DNA of 64,000 nucleotides, taken from Pseudarthrobacter sp. NIBRBAC000502772 (GTDB taxonomy: Bacteria; Actinomycetota; Actinomycetes; Actinomycetales; Micrococcaceae). The stretch covers positions 4,650,001-4,714,000 of the forward strand of contig NZ_CP041188.1 of the NCBI RefSeq assembly GCF_006517235.1. The letters are read 5' to 3'. Positions 1-8,991 of the stretch are shown here, in pieces (the first letter of the stretch is position 1; each line of letters opens with the position of its first letter). A program made the translations under genes and the position numbers. Under the pieces are notes generated by a model. That model did no database searches, had not been told where the DNA came from, and saw nothing but the letters and a program-made list of their open reading frames with translations.

Positions 1-1
1 C

Positions 2-910
2 GCCATGGACGCGCTGTCCGGCAACGTTGGCATCGAAGAGTTCTTCATCGCCTCGGCCGATGCCGACTTCACGTCCCTGATCCAGCGGTTCCGGGCCGCT
101 GACCGGATGACCACGGTCATCGCGGCCGGCGCCGTGGCCTTCGCGTACCGAGAGATGGCGGACCATGTGGTGGAATCCCACGACTTCGTCGCCATCCTCA
201 ACGGCTCAACGGTGGAGCCGGTTCATGCAGTGGCGTCCGGGAAGCAGCAGACTGTCCCCGCCGCAGCGAAGGCGAAGGCCAAGTCCGCCTCGCCCGCCAT
301 CCGTGAGGTCCTCGAGTTTGTCCGCGCCGCTCCGGGACCGGTAAACGGCGCGATGGTGGCCCACCGGGCGCTCACGGCAGAGCCATCCCTGAAGACGGAC
401 TGGGGCGGCTGGGGAAAGTTTGGGACATGGGTGTCCCAGATCGGCCAGGGCGTCGAATATTCCCCGGCACAAGGTGGCTGGGTCTGGGACGCGAAGCGCT
501 TCTCGAGCGAGGACCTGCCTGCGCCCGCGGACCTGCAGCCGGGCATCGAGGAACAGGTCACCAGGGTGACGGACGTGCCGGCCCTTTCCGCAGCCCAGTT
601 CCGGCAGATGTTCCAGTCCATGGCAGCCAGGCTTCGTGAGCATCCGCTCAACCGCACCGAACTGTCCCGGCAGGTGAGGGACGACTGCGTCAACGCGGAC
701 CAGCCGGTCTCCCGCAACGCCGTGAGCTTTGTCCTTCAGGGCCTGGCCTACGTCAATTTCCCGCTCACCGACGAGGCGACGGCGGAAGGCCTGGCCGCAG
801 CCTGGACCGCGAACGTCGAGGAACTCTGCCGGGTGGCGCTCCTGGAGTTCGACGCCGCCGAGAAGCTCGCCGTCCGCCGCTGGGCCAGCGGCGGACTCCT
901 GGACAACTGA
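2..910 (+). CDS. NYN-domain protein with LOTUS-like winged helices, 5' truncated
   Basis: The reading frame is open to the window edge, and the first residues (SADADFTSLIQRFR) match the middle of an NYN (LabA/DUF88) nuclease-like domain, so the true start lies upstream; the ATG at 5 is internal. Residues about 15-70 carry the NYN aspartate motif (ASADADF). Residues 95-165 look like an OST-HTH/LOTUS-type winged helix (GWGKFGTWVSQIG, ending GGWVWD), and residues 195-290 form a second helical region. NYN proteins are predicted metal-dependent RNases, and LOTUS domains bind RNA, so an RNA-related role is inferred. Convergent with the aldolase gene, with palindrome copy 1 in between. Confidence 0.75.
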   Translation, partial: AMDALSGNVGIEEFFIASADADFTSLIQRFRAADRMTTVIAAGAVAFAYREMADHVVESHDFVAILNGSTVEPVHAVASGKQQTVPAAAKAKAKSASPAIREVLEFVRAAPGPVNGAMVAHRALTAEPSLKTDWGGWGKFGTWVSQIGQGVEYSPAQGGWVWDAKRFSSEDLPAPADLQPGIEEQVTRVTDVPALSAAQFRQMFQSMAARLREHPLNRTELSRQVRDDCVNADQPVSRNAVSFVLQGLAYVNFPLTDEATAEGLAAAWTANVEELCRVALLEFDAAEKLAVRRWASGGLLDN

Positions 911-921
911 ACAACGGGAGA

Positions 922-957
922 AGCGGACGACGGCGGGAGGTCCCGCCGTCGTCCGCT
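922..957. terminator. Palindromic element, copy 1 (GG centre)
   Basis: A perfect 17-bp stem (agcggacgacggcggga and complement) with a 2-nt gg centre, lying 12 nt after the NYN-gene stop and 31 nt from the stop of the convergent aldolase gene. No T-tract on either side. One of twelve copies in the window; the position suggests a bidirectional terminator. Confidence 0.8.
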
Positions 958-987
958 CACCTTCAGGGGCGCTGAGCACATGGTGCG

Positions 988-1887
988 TTAGGACGCCACC
1001 AGCGTCCCGTTTACAACGGCTTCGAGTTCCTGCAGGCGCGGAAGCGCCCGTGTTGTCAGCAGTTGCTCGCGGACTTCTGCCGAGACAGCCAGGCTGTCCT
1101 TCCAGAGTGAGCGTCCCGCCATGGCGCCGCCGGCGCCATTTGCGACAGCGATCTCTACCTGCCTGATGAACGTCTCGTGGTCCACACCTGCAGACAGCAC
1201 GGCCCACGGCACGCCGGCAGCCGCCTCGGTGACCAAGGCGCTCGCCTCCCCGGATCCGGGGTACTGCAGCTTAAGCACCTTGGCGCCGCATTCGACCGAG
1301 AGCCGGGCAGAGCTGGCGACCAGTCCGGGGAACGCGGCGGCGTAGGCTTCCTCGCTTTCGCCCTCGAGGCGGTAGACCAGGATCTCGACGATGAGGAGGA
1401 GTCCTTCGTCGGTGCATGCCGTGACGAGCTCGCGGATTTCGTCCGCGACGCGGGAGCCGGCGTCCTGAAGGTCGGGGCGCATGTACCAGAGCATCTTCGC
1501 CACGTCGCCACCGAGTTCACGCACCCTGCGTGGCGTCATTCCCGGGACAAACTTTGTGTAGCGCAGGCCGTCGACGGTGTCGAAACCCGAAGCGTCAAGA
1601 CCTACAACCAGGGCGGTGTCGCGGGAGAGAACGCCCTCATCCGCCACGCGGGGCAGGGCAATCTCAGGGTCGAGCAGAATGGCCGGCGCGGCGTTTCCCA
1701 GGTAGCGGACCAGGTCCACTTTCGCGTCGGAGAGCTGCTCGGCTGTGATGGAGCCCGGCCCGTCCGGTGCGTCGTTCATAACGGCCTTCATGCCGTTGCG
1801 CTGGTCGGCCGCAACGATGAGCATCTTGCCGCCGGCGGTCGAGATCGCTGCCATGCCGCGGCGCTCGAGAGTCGTGAGAGTGTTCAC
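988..1887 (-). CDS. LacD-type class I aldolase (tagatose-1,6-bisphosphate aldolase-like)
   Basis: A 299-residue TIM-barrel aldolase of the DeoC/LacD family. Visible motifs are the N-terminal VAADQRNGM segment and AKVLKLQYPG (about residues 200-210), whose lysine corresponds to the Schiff-base lysine of LacD/YihT aldolases. It should cleave a ketose bisphosphate or related sugar phosphate to DHAP plus an aldehyde. It is the last gene of the minus-strand polyol operon, behind two kinases and two dehydrogenases, so it fits the final cleavage step. A Shine-Dalgarno-like aggag precedes the ATG. The exact substrate (tagatose, fructose or sorbose phosphate) cannot be read from sequence. Confidence 0.82.
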   Translation of the reverse strand: MNTLTTLERRGMAAISTAGGKMLIVAADQRNGMKAVMNDAPDGPGSITAEQLSDAKVDLVRYLGNAAPAILLDPEIALPRVADEGVLSRDTALVVGLDASGFDTVDGLRYTKFVPGMTPRRVRELGGDVAKMLWYMRPDLQDAGSRVADEIRELVTACTDEGLLLIVEILVYRLEGESEEAYAAAFPGLVASSARLSVECGAKVLKLQYPGSGEASALVTEAAAGVPWAVLSAGVDHETFIRQVEIAVANGAGGAMAGRSLWKDSLAVSAEVREQLLTTRALPRLQELEAVVNGTLVAS

Positions 1888-2053
1888 TGGTATCTCCTAA
1901 ATAGATGGTTTGGTTTTGTGAGGTTCTGGACCGGCGGCCGGATGCACCGGAAACCGCCGTGATGAGGGCGCGACAAATCGCGTCTCGAAGGACGTGCGCC
2001 TTGGGAGGCGTGGCCCCTCGGTAGGGAATGGCGGGGTAACCGCTAGCGGCGGC

Positions 2054-2644
2054 TCAGTGCACGGCCTCGCGCACCGCGAAGTCCGACAGGAAGTGCTCGA
2101 GCTGTTGACGCGGCGTAAGTCGGCCATCGATGCGGATATGCCCGACGCCGGGGGCCTGCGTAACCTCCGGAGAGAGGAATCGCCCCGGATTCTTGACCTT
2201 GTCGAGGTCGCGTGCCGCTCCGCGGAGCCGCATGCGCCTCACCACCTCGCCCGGCGGGGTGTCCATCCAGGCGAGGTGCACCCGCGATTCAGGGATCGCG
2301 AGGCGCTCGACGAGGCGTGCCCATGCAGCCGGGAAGGTGCGTTCGGACGTGAACGGGGCAACAACAACCACGCTGTTGCCCAGTGCGAGGTTCTCCCGGG
2401 TGGTGTCGAAGAGGCAGGTGTAGCGAATGTCGTTCACACTCGCACGCACAGCTGGTTGCGCTGTGGGGACATCGACCAGGAATTCGCCGCCCATGTGCTC
2501 AAACAAGGGGTTCGTGACGGTGTCCAGGTCGAGGATGGTCCAGTGGAGCTCGCGGGCCAGGTCATGGGCAAAGGTCGTCTTGCCACTCGCCGGCACCCCG
2601 CAGACGATAATCGCCTCGGATGCGCGTTCTTCGGTCAGGTTCAT
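2054..2644 (-). CDS. P-loop kinase, gluconokinase/AAA-like small-molecule kinase
   Basis: About 196 residues with Walker A GVPASGKTT near the N-terminus, a DLD segment after strand 2, and an arginine-rich lid (RRMRLRGAARD) typical of gluconokinase/shikimate-kinase-like folds. It probably phosphorylates a sugar or sugar phosphate. It sits between the SDR and the aldolase gene of the polyol operon, so a second phosphorylation giving a bisphosphate for the LacD-type aldolase is a reasonable inference. An alternative ATG at 2659 adds five residues; neither start has a strong ribosome site. About 166 nt without recognisable features separate it from the aldolase. Confidence 0.7.
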   Translation of the reverse strand: MNLTEERASEAIIVCGVPASGKTTFAHDLARELHWTILDLDTVTNPLFEHMGGEFLVDVPTAQPAVRASVNDIRYTCLFDTTRENLALGNSVVVVAPFTSERTFPAAWARLVERLAIPESRVHLAWMDTPPGEVVRRMRLRGAARDLDKVKNPGRFLSPEVTQAPGVGHIRIDGRLTPRQQLEHFLSDFAVREAVH

Positions 2645-2699
2645 TGTTATCCATTTCAAACTGAGGTCCGGTCGCAGCGCCCCGCGCCGGAAACGGCGG

Positions 2700-3476
2700 T
2701 CAGCGGCTGGTGTAGCCGCCGTCGATCGGGAGGGAAACGCCGGTGATCATGCCGGCGGCGTCACTGAGCAGGAAGACAATGGGGCCGGCGACGTCGTCGA
2801 CTGTGGCCCATCGTCCGAGTGGCATCTGCTCAAGGAACGGGCCGCCGACTTCCGGTCGTCCCCAGTAGAAGTTGGACATGTCGGTCATGACCACCGTCGG
2901 GTTGACGCTGTTGACGCGGATGTTGTGCTTGCCAAGTTCCAGGGCCGATACCCGGGTGATGTTGTCCAGGGCGGCTTTGGAGGAGCCGTAGGAGATGTGG
3001 CCATGAAGTGCGACCATGCTGGCCTGGCTGGAGACGTTGACGATTGCGCCGCCGTTGCCCTGGCGGATCATGGAGGGCACCGCATGTTTGATGACCAGGA
3101 GGGCGCCGCGGGCGTTGATGCTGATGACCTGGTCGAAGACGTCGATGTCGGTGTCCTGCGGTGTAGCGATTTCGCCGCCGAAGCCGCCGCAGTTCACGAC
3201 GCCCCACAGGTCCAGGGCCTCGATGGCGTCTCTAATGCTTTCCTCGGAGGTCAGGTCAAACGCCAGCGGCTGGGCGCCGGTTTCATCGCAGAGCGGGGCC
3301 AACGAATCCAACGTCCGGGCGCTGGCGATGACTTTGGCCCCCGCGGCGGTGAGCTGCTTTACGGTGGCGGCCCCGATGCCGCCGCTGGCTCCGGTGACGA
3401 GGATGGAACGGCCGTTGAAGTCGGTTGTTGCAGACCGGGCTTCGACTGCCGTGCTGGCTGTGGGTGGGTTAGTCAC
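2700..3476 (-). CDS. SDR polyol/L-xylulose reductase-like dehydrogenase
   Basis: A classical short-chain dehydrogenase of 258 residues: cofactor motif TGASGGIG (about 30-37), catalytic Ser in NVSSQAS, and YGSSKAALD supplying Tyr and Lys. The segment VNPTVVMTDMS and the C-terminal LPIDGGY closely resemble the dicarbonyl/L-xylulose reductase (DCXR) branch, which interconverts ketoses and polyols. The start overlaps the stop of the upstream polyol dehydrogenase gene by 4 nt, implying translational coupling. It probably oxidises a polyol imported by the adjacent ABC system; which one is unknown. Confidence 0.82.
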   Translation of the reverse strand: MTNPPTASTAVEARSATTDFNGRSILVTGASGGIGAATVKQLTAAGAKVIASARTLDSLAPLCDETGAQPLAFDLTSEESIRDAIEALDLWGVVNCGGFGGEIATPQDTDIDVFDQVISINARGALLVIKHAVPSMIRQGNGGAIVNVSSQASMVALHGHISYGSSKAALDNITRVSALELGKHNIRVNSVNPTVVMTDMSNFYWGRPEVGGPFLEQMPLGRWATVDDVAGPIVFLLSDAAGMITGVSLPIDGGYTSR

Positions 3477-4969
3477 GAAGTACTCCTTGTAGGCATCAAG
3501 AGTTCAGTCAGGTCCTTAACGGCGGTTCGCGCCCCGGAGCGTTGCAGGGCTTCGCGGGCCTGCCGGTACGCGGCGGCGAAGCGGGCGTCCTGGCCCAGGT
3601 CGCCGAATATTTCGGTCAGGTTGAGGAAGGCGCCCGGCTCTCTCTGGTCCGCACGGGCAGCCGCGCGGAGTTCGCTTAGGCGCCGGTCGTCGGCTACCGG
3701 TTCGCCATGTTCGTCTGTGCTGTCCAGGAACCGCGCCCAGGCTGCGATCGCGAGCGCGGCCCTGTCTATGGGACCTCCGAGTTCGAGCTGTTCACGCACC
3801 ACCGGAAGCACGAATTTGGGGATTCGCTCGGATGCGTCGACCATTTGGCGGGCGAGCGTGTCCTTGATGGCGGGGTTGGCGAAGCGGTGGATAAGTTCAA
3901 TCCGGTACGCCTGCAGGTCGATGCCGGGCACGGGTCGCAGGGTGGGTGTCGCCTCCCGTTCCATGAAGCCGCTGATGAAATCGGCGAACAGCGGATCGGC
4001 GCAGACCTCATGGACGTACGTGTGTCCGGCGAGATATCCGAGATAGCTCATGACCTGGTGGCTCGCGTTGAGCAGCCGAAGTTTCATGAGTTCATAAGGC
4101 TCGACGTCGTCCACGATCTGCACACCGGCGTCTTCCAAAGGCGGACGCCCGGCTGTGAACTGGTCCTCGAGAACCCATTGCTCAAACGGCTCGGCAACGA
4201 CCGGCCATGCATCTGAGAATCCGTAGGCTTCGGCCACCGCAGCCCGGTCATGGTCGGTGGTGACTGGGGTGATGCGGTCGACCATGGAGTTGGGAAAGGC
4301 CACGGTCTCGGCGATCCAGCCGGCCAGTTCGGGATCCATGAGCCGGGCGAAGGACACGAGCGCTTTGCGGGCGACGTTGCCATTCCCCTGAATGTTGTCG
4401 CAGGACATGACGGTGAACGGGGCAGTGCCCTGATCACGGCGCCGTGCCAGGGCTGCGGTGATCAGACCGAACGCGGAGCCTGGAACGGTGTTCGGTATCA
4501 GGTCGCGGAGAATGTCCGGCGTTCGGGGATCAAATTCTCCTGTGCTGTCGCTGATGCTGTAGCCGCCCTCGGTAATGGACAGGGAGACTATGCGGGTAGT
4601 GGGATCTGCGAGTTTGCGGATGACCGCGGCCGGGTCGTCAGGGGCATAAAGGTACTCGGTGATGGAACCGATGATTCTGGCCTCTTCGGTGCCTTCTGCG
4701 CCCTTCAGCACGAGTGTGTACAGGCCGTCCTGGTTTTCGAGGACATCGCGCATGAGGGCATCCGAGGGCAGGACGCCGACGCCGCAGATTCCCCAGTCCT
4801 GGGAGCCGCCCAGGTTCAGGAGGCGGTCGATGAACATGGCCTGGTGCGATCGGTGGAATCCGCCGACGCCGAAGTGGACAATCCCGGTCCGGACCGCACG
4901 GCGCTGATACGAGGGGATGGGTAGCCGGCCCGCCGCTTCTGGAAGGGCCGCTTCATTGAGGGAGGTCAT
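3473..4969 (-). CDS. Mannitol dehydrogenase-family (long-chain polyol) dehydrogenase
   Basis: A 498-residue member of the polyol-specific long-chain dehydrogenase family (mannitol dehydrogenase/fructuronate reductase). It shows the N-terminal NAD-binding strand IVHFGVGGFHRSHQA, the family DNIQGNG motif, and the catalytic Lys-Asn-His pattern in KLRLLNASH (about residue 300). Start chosen at 4969, 6 nt after a purine-rich gaagagaaga; an upstream ATG is in frame but poorly supported. Expected to oxidise a hexitol or pentitol to a ketose with NAD. It lies between the transporter genes and the SDR, overlapping the SDR start by 4 nt. Confidence 0.88.
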   Translation of the reverse strand: MTSLNEAALPEAAGRLPIPSYQRRAVRTGIVHFGVGGFHRSHQAMFIDRLLNLGGSQDWGICGVGVLPSDALMRDVLENQDGLYTLVLKGAEGTEEARIIGSITEYLYAPDDPAAVIRKLADPTTRIVSLSITEGGYSISDSTGEFDPRTPDILRDLIPNTVPGSAFGLITAALARRRDQGTAPFTVMSCDNIQGNGNVARKALVSFARLMDPELAGWIAETVAFPNSMVDRITPVTTDHDRAAVAEAYGFSDAWPVVAEPFEQWVLEDQFTAGRPPLEDAGVQIVDDVEPYELMKLRLLNASHQVMSYLGYLAGHTYVHEVCADPLFADFISGFMEREATPTLRPVPGIDLQAYRIELIHRFANPAIKDTLARQMVDASERIPKFVLPVVREQLELGGPIDRAALAIAAWARFLDSTDEHGEPVADDRRLSELRAAARADQREPGAFLNLTEIFGDLGQDARFAAAYRQAREALQRSGARTAVKDLTELLMPTRSTS

Positions 4970-5055
4970 GTCATTCTTCTCTTCGATCGGGAGAGGTGGG
5001 ATGGTGCCGTTGCCAGCTTGAGAGTCGGCAGGCAACGGCACCGGAACGCTCGCTG

Positions 5056-6036
5056 TTAGCAGGAGGACTTGTAGACGTACTCGGCGCCGTCACCGCTGAT
5101 GTTGTCCGCGGTGATCTGCTTGAACCCGGTCTGGATTTCCTTCTCTGTGGGCTCGCCCTTGATGGCCTTGAGTGCCTGGTCCACACCCTTAGTCCCGATT
5201 GACGCCGGCTCCTGTGCGATCAGGGCTTGGACGATGCCCTCCTTGAGCTGCTTGACCTGTGCCGGCCCGGCATCGAAGCCGACGATTTTCACCTGGTTCT
5301 GTTTGCCGGCCTGGCGAATGCCCGTAGCTGTTCCTTCTGCCGCGAACGTGTTGGCCGCGAAGACGCCGACAATGTCCGGGTCCTTGGTCAACGCAGCAGA
5401 AACGAGCCGGGCGGCTTCGGCCGGATCGTTGTGGCTGTACTGCACTCCCAGGTACTGGAAGGCTGAGTCGGCTTTGGCACCCTCTTCGAAGCCCGCAACA
5501 CGGGCATCGGCTGTCGAGACACCGGGATCGGTGGAAATGACGAGGACTTTGCCCCCGTTGGGGCTGAGGTTCTTGATTGCCTTGAAGGCCTCAAGGCCGC
5601 CGCCTTTGTTGTCCGAAGCGATCGCAGACGCGGCGAACGAGGGGTCCTGCACCGTGGTGTCAACGAGGATGACCTTGATGCCCGCTGCCGCGGCTGCCTT
5701 CAGGGGCGCCTGCATTGCCGCCACGTCCGTTGGCGCGATCAGGATGGCATCCGGCTGGGATGCCACCACGGAATCAACGATAGGCTTTTGGAGGGTCGGG
5801 TCGAACTTGGCCGGCCCTTGCGTGTTGATGTTTGCGCCGGCCGCCTTGGCAGCGGCGTCGATGCCGCACTGCATGCTGACGTAGAACTCGTCACCGGCGA
5901 CACCCTGGATGAAGGTGAGCTTGGGCTGGGCTCCGGCTGGGCTCCCGGCCGAGGCGCTTCCGCCGGCACAGGCCGTGAGGGACGTTGCGGCGAGGAGGCC
6001 GGCGGCGAGCAGGGTGGCTTTAGGGGTCAACTTCAT
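5056..6036 (-). CDS. Ribose-type sugar ABC transporter substrate-binding lipoprotein
   Basis: About 326 residues with a lipoprotein signal (MKLTPKATLLAAGLLAATS, lipobox LTAC) and a periplasmic-binding type 1 fold of the RbsB class (YVSMQCGIDAAAKAAG, then DAILIAPTDVAAM, later VKIVGFDAGP). Start 6036 is preceded by ctaggag. It should capture the operon's sugar or polyol outside the cell and deliver it to the permease and ATPase encoded just upstream in the operon. The order ATPase-permease-binding protein-dehydrogenases is typical of polyol uptake operons. Confidence 0.9.
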   Translation of the reverse strand: MKLTPKATLLAAGLLAATSLTACAGGSASAGSPAGAQPKLTFIQGVAGDEFYVSMQCGIDAAAKAAGANINTQGPAKFDPTLQKPIVDSVVASQPDAILIAPTDVAAMQAPLKAAAAAGIKVILVDTTVQDPSFAASAIASDNKGGGLEAFKAIKNLSPNGGKVLVISTDPGVSTADARVAGFEEGAKADSAFQYLGVQYSHNDPAEAARLVSAALTKDPDIVGVFAANTFAAEGTATGIRQAGKQNQVKIVGFDAGPAQVKQLKEGIVQALIAQEPASIGTKGVDQALKAIKGEPTEKEIQTGFKQITADNISGDGAEYVYKSSC

Positions 6037-6082
6037 TGTGTAGCTCCTAGTTTGCTTGGACGGGTTGATGCGGGGAGGAAGA

Positions 6083-7168
6083 TCAGTTGGAGCGTCGGCC
6101 GAACAGCTTCTTTTTGCCTTCAGGCTTGGCGGACTGCCCTCGGGCTGCCGCGGCCCTGCGGCGCTGGTCGACATAGACGGCGACGACGAGAACGGCACCG
6201 ACTGCCACCTGCTGCCAGAACGGCTGAATGCCGACGATGACGAAGCCGTTTTGGAGTACCGCGGGGATGAAGAGGCCGATGACGGTTCCGAAGATGGTGC
6301 CGACGCCGCCGAAGAGTGAGGTTCCACCGATCACGACGGCGGCGATTACGTTAAGGTTTGTCGCTGACTGGCCGGCGATGGCGGTAGTGCCGTATTGGGA
6401 CAGTGACAGGATGCCTGCCACGCCGGCGAGGCCACCGGAGAGTGCGTAGATGGAAATCAGTTGGCGGTCCACTTTCACGCCAACCCGGCGGGCGGATTCC
6501 TCGTTGGAGCCGACGGCAAAGGTGTAGAGGCCGAATTTGGTCCGGTGGAGCACAGTACCGAAGATCAGGATCAGGATCATCGCGATCAGGGAAATTGTTG
6601 GCCAGGTGGTTCCCGGAACGTTGCCGTATCCGATGGTGTCCTGGAGAACCGCAGGGACTTCGCGGATGTCCACGCCGCCTGTTATGACCTGCGCCAGGCC
6701 CAAGGCGCCGCCAAGTGTTCCGAGGGTGACAATCAGCGGCGGCACCTTGGCCTTGGCGATGAGGACCCCATTGAGAAGCCCCCAGCCGAGCCCGCATCCG
6801 ACGGCGACGAAGATGCCGACAATGGCAGTTCCCCATCCGGAACCGCCCATGGCCTGCATAACCTTTGCCGCCACGACTCCGGAGAAGACCAGGTTGGACC
6901 CGACGGACAGGTCGATGCCCGAGGTGACGATGACGAAGGTCATGCCGATACCCAGGACACCAAGGATCGAGACATTCTGGATGATCTGGCGGACGTTGCC
7001 CCACGTCGGAAACACATCCGGTGCCAAGGCTGTGAAGGCCAGGAAGATGACCACCAGAACAAGCAGGATTTGGAACGATTGAACCCGGAGAACTTGCTGG
7101 AGGGTGTGTGGGTATGAGATCTCGGATGCGGTCCCGGCTGTGCGGGGTACGGCTTCGGTTGTGGTCAT
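6083..7168 (-). CDS. Ribose-type sugar ABC transporter permease
   Basis: A 361-residue RbsC/BPD_transp_2 permease with eight to ten hydrophobic segments and the family loop GIDLSVGSNLVFSGV (about residues 105-120). The C-terminal tail is basic and lysine-rich (EGKKKLFGRRSN). The start has ggag at the expected distance and overlaps the ATPase stop by 4 nt. With the neighbouring ATPase and lipoprotein it forms one importer. Confidence 0.92.
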   Translation of the reverse strand: MTTTEAVPRTAGTASEISYPHTLQQVLRVQSFQILLVLVVIFLAFTALAPDVFPTWGNVRQIIQNVSILGVLGIGMTFVIVTSGIDLSVGSNLVFSGVVAAKVMQAMGGSGWGTAIVGIFVAVGCGLGWGLLNGVLIAKAKVPPLIVTLGTLGGALGLAQVITGGVDIREVPAVLQDTIGYGNVPGTTWPTISLIAMILILIFGTVLHRTKFGLYTFAVGSNEESARRVGVKVDRQLISIYALSGGLAGVAGILSLSQYGTTAIAGQSATNLNVIAAVVIGGTSLFGGVGTIFGTVIGLFIPAVLQNGFVIVGIQPFWQQVAVGAVLVVAVYVDQRRRAAAARGQSAKPEGKKKLFGRRSN

Positions 7169-7929
7169 GAGTGTGCTCCATCTAGTGCGCCGGTCATTGC
7201 GCCGACTAGTTCTTCCACCGTCGTTTTCTTCGCCTCGTAGGTGGCCACGCGGCGTCCGAGCCGGAGTACCTGGACTCGGTCGGCTACATCGATGACGTGC
7301 GGCATCGAGTGGCTGATGAACACGACGCCCACACCTTTGTCACGGACCCGCCGGATGGTCTCGAGTACGTTTTTTGTCTGCACGACTCCCAGTGCGGCTG
7401 TCGGTTCGTCCAGGAAGATGACGCCCTTGGCCCAGGCAACAGCCCGTGCAATGGCGATCGCCTGCTTCTGGCCTCCCGACATGCTGCCGACTGGGTCGGA
7501 GAGGCTTCGAACCGTGGCTCCAAGTTCATCGAAGGCTTCCTTGGACTTGGCACGCATCGTCCTGTTGTCCATGAATCCGAGCCGCCCTTGAAAGCCGGGC
7601 TTGGGGATTTCTCGGCCGAGGAACATGTTTTGGGCCGCGTTCAGGTGTGGTGCCAGGGCAAGGTCCTGATAGACGGTTTCGATGCCCAGGCTGCTGGCAT
7701 GACTCGGGGAATTTAGTTCAACCTCGCCGCCGGCAAACAGGATCTTGCCGGAGTCCAAAGCAAGGTTCCCCGACAGCGCCTTTACGAGGGTCGATTTTCC
7801 GGCGCCGTTGTCACCTATGAGTGCAACCACTTCGCCTGCGTTGACGTCGAAGTCGACGCAATCGAGGGCGCGTACGTTGCCAAAGCTGCGGGTAAGGCCG
7901 CGGGCTTCCAAAACGGGGATTGTTGTCAT
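7165..7929 (-). CDS. Sugar ABC transporter ATP-binding protein, single-domain
   Basis: A 254-residue ATPase with Walker A GDNGAGKST, Q-loop ETVYQDLAL, signature SGGQKQAIAIARA, Walker B VIFLDEPTAAL and H-loop ISHSM. It contains one nucleotide-binding domain, unlike the fused RbsA of enteric bacteria; single-domain versions (FrcA type) are common in sugar alcohol and fructose importers. A 98-nt gap without visible signals separates it from the kinase gene upstream. Confidence 0.92.
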   Translation of the reverse strand: MTTIPVLEARGLTRSFGNVRALDCVDFDVNAGEVVALIGDNGAGKSTLVKALSGNLALDSGKILFAGGEVELNSPSHASSLGIETVYQDLALAPHLNAAQNMFLGREIPKPGFQGRLGFMDNRTMRAKSKEAFDELGATVRSLSDPVGSMSGGQKQAIAIARAVAWAKGVIFLDEPTAALGVVQTKNVLETIRRVRDKGVGVVFISHSMPHVIDVADRVQVLRLGRRVATYEAKKTTVEELVGAMTGALDGAHS

Positions 7930-8027
7930 GGTGTAACACCTGTCAGCTGGTACGGGACGAATGCGGCGGCCCCGGCCATGCAGCCGGAGACACTTCGTTG
8001 TGCTGTCACTTCTGTCTTCCTCTTCAT

Positions 8028-8732
8028 TCAGGCCTTCGTGAAGGTTTCACGGCTGTCGGAGTAGCTCAGGTCGATGATCAAATCGGCGCGTTCCCGGGTA
8101 GCAGAAACCACCGCAGCATTCCTCTGGTCGCTGCCCAGGACCCACGCCTCTGCTTCCGCGGGCGGCTTTCCGAAGGCTTCGTGGCGCCGGAGCAGCCGCA
8201 GCTGCCGCTCGTCGTCGCTGAGGTTCAGAAACCAGACCTCGTCGATCTGCGCCCGGCTCTCCCGCCAGCCCTCGGCGTCCAGGAGAAGATAATTCCCTTC
8301 GGTAATGACCAGCGGCACCTCGCGGGCCACAGGGATCGCGCAGCCGATGGATTCCTCCAGGCTGCGATCGAACATCGGGGCGTAAACAACCGGCTCGCCG
8401 TTCGTCTTGAGCCGGCGCAGCAGGTTGGCAAATCCCCAGGGGTCAAATGTGTCCGGAGCGCCCTTGCGGTCCGTCGAGCCACGTGCAGCAAGAACTCCGT
8501 TCGCCAGATGGAAAGCATCCATTCCGACCCGGGCGGCCTGGCCATCCAAGGCATCGGCGATAGCCTGCGCCACTGTGGACTTTCCTGCACCAGGCGCTCC
8601 CGTAATGCCCAGGATGCGACGGTTTCCACTGGCCGCGAGAGTGCGGGCCCGCCCTATCAGCTCGTCCAAGGTGCAAGTCAGATGCTCGGCTTCTCGCTGG
8701 GAAACCGGTGTCCGAACTTCAGCGGTGTTCAT
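8028..8732 (-). CDS. FrcK-like P-loop sugar kinase (uridine/pantothenate kinase fold)
   Basis: About 234 residues with Walker A GITGAPGAGKST, the GMDAFHL motif after strand 2, an RKGAPDTFD segment and ITEGNYLLLD, the pattern of the uridine kinase/phosphoribulokinase-like family that includes the kinase linked to the rhizobial fructose importer Frc. ATG 8732 follows ggagga by 7 nt; a GTG one codon upstream is less likely. As the first gene of the polyol operon it probably makes the first ketose phosphate (inference). The LacI operators lie directly upstream. Confidence 0.78.
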   Translation of the reverse strand: MNTAEVRTPVSQREAEHLTCTLDELIGRARTLAASGNRRILGITGAPGAGKSTVAQAIADALDGQAARVGMDAFHLANGVLAARGSTDRKGAPDTFDPWGFANLLRRLKTNGEPVVYAPMFDRSLEESIGCAIPVAREVPLVITEGNYLLLDAEGWRESRAQIDEVWFLNLSDDERQLRLLRRHEAFGKPPAEAEAWVLGSDQRNAAVVSATRERADLIIDLSYSDSRETFTKA

Positions 8733-8891
8733 CACTGTCTCCTCCGTTGGTTATGCCACGGTGAAGAAGCTCTGCTGCTACACCCTTGAAGCGCTGACCT
8801 GAATCAAACTCACAGGTCTGCATCGAATGGCTCGAACCTTCGGCTTCGAGGAACTCGCTGTGACCTGCCTTACAGAAACTTAGATTGCCCA

Positions 8892-8905
8892 TGTCATCGA
8901 TGTCA
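8892..8905. promoter_or_regulatory. LacI-type operator 1 (imperfect)
   Basis: TGTCATCGATGTCA, matching the consensus TGTCATCGATGACA except for one arm. It is the site nearest the minus-strand operon and has the CG centre typical of LacI-family operators. Confidence 0.65.
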
Positions 8906-8919
8906 AGGGAAACTGAAAA

Positions 8920-8943
8920 ACTCATGTCATCGATGACATGAGT
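8920..8943. promoter_or_regulatory. LacI-type operator 2 (perfect 24-bp palindrome)
   Basis: A perfect 24-bp palindrome centred on CG, core TGTCATCGATGACA at 8925-8938. Its centre is 33 bp from the centre of operator 1, about three helical turns. It is the likely main binding site for the LacI protein encoded at 9085. Confidence 0.8.
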
Positions 8944-8991
8944 TGCTTGAAGTTGCTGCGGACATCGGGCAGGATGGGGTGGGCAGCTGAT

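Noticed and set aside
2427..4046. 539-codon plus-strand open frame
   Set aside because: Antisense to the SDR and polyol dehydrogenase genes, no family pattern.
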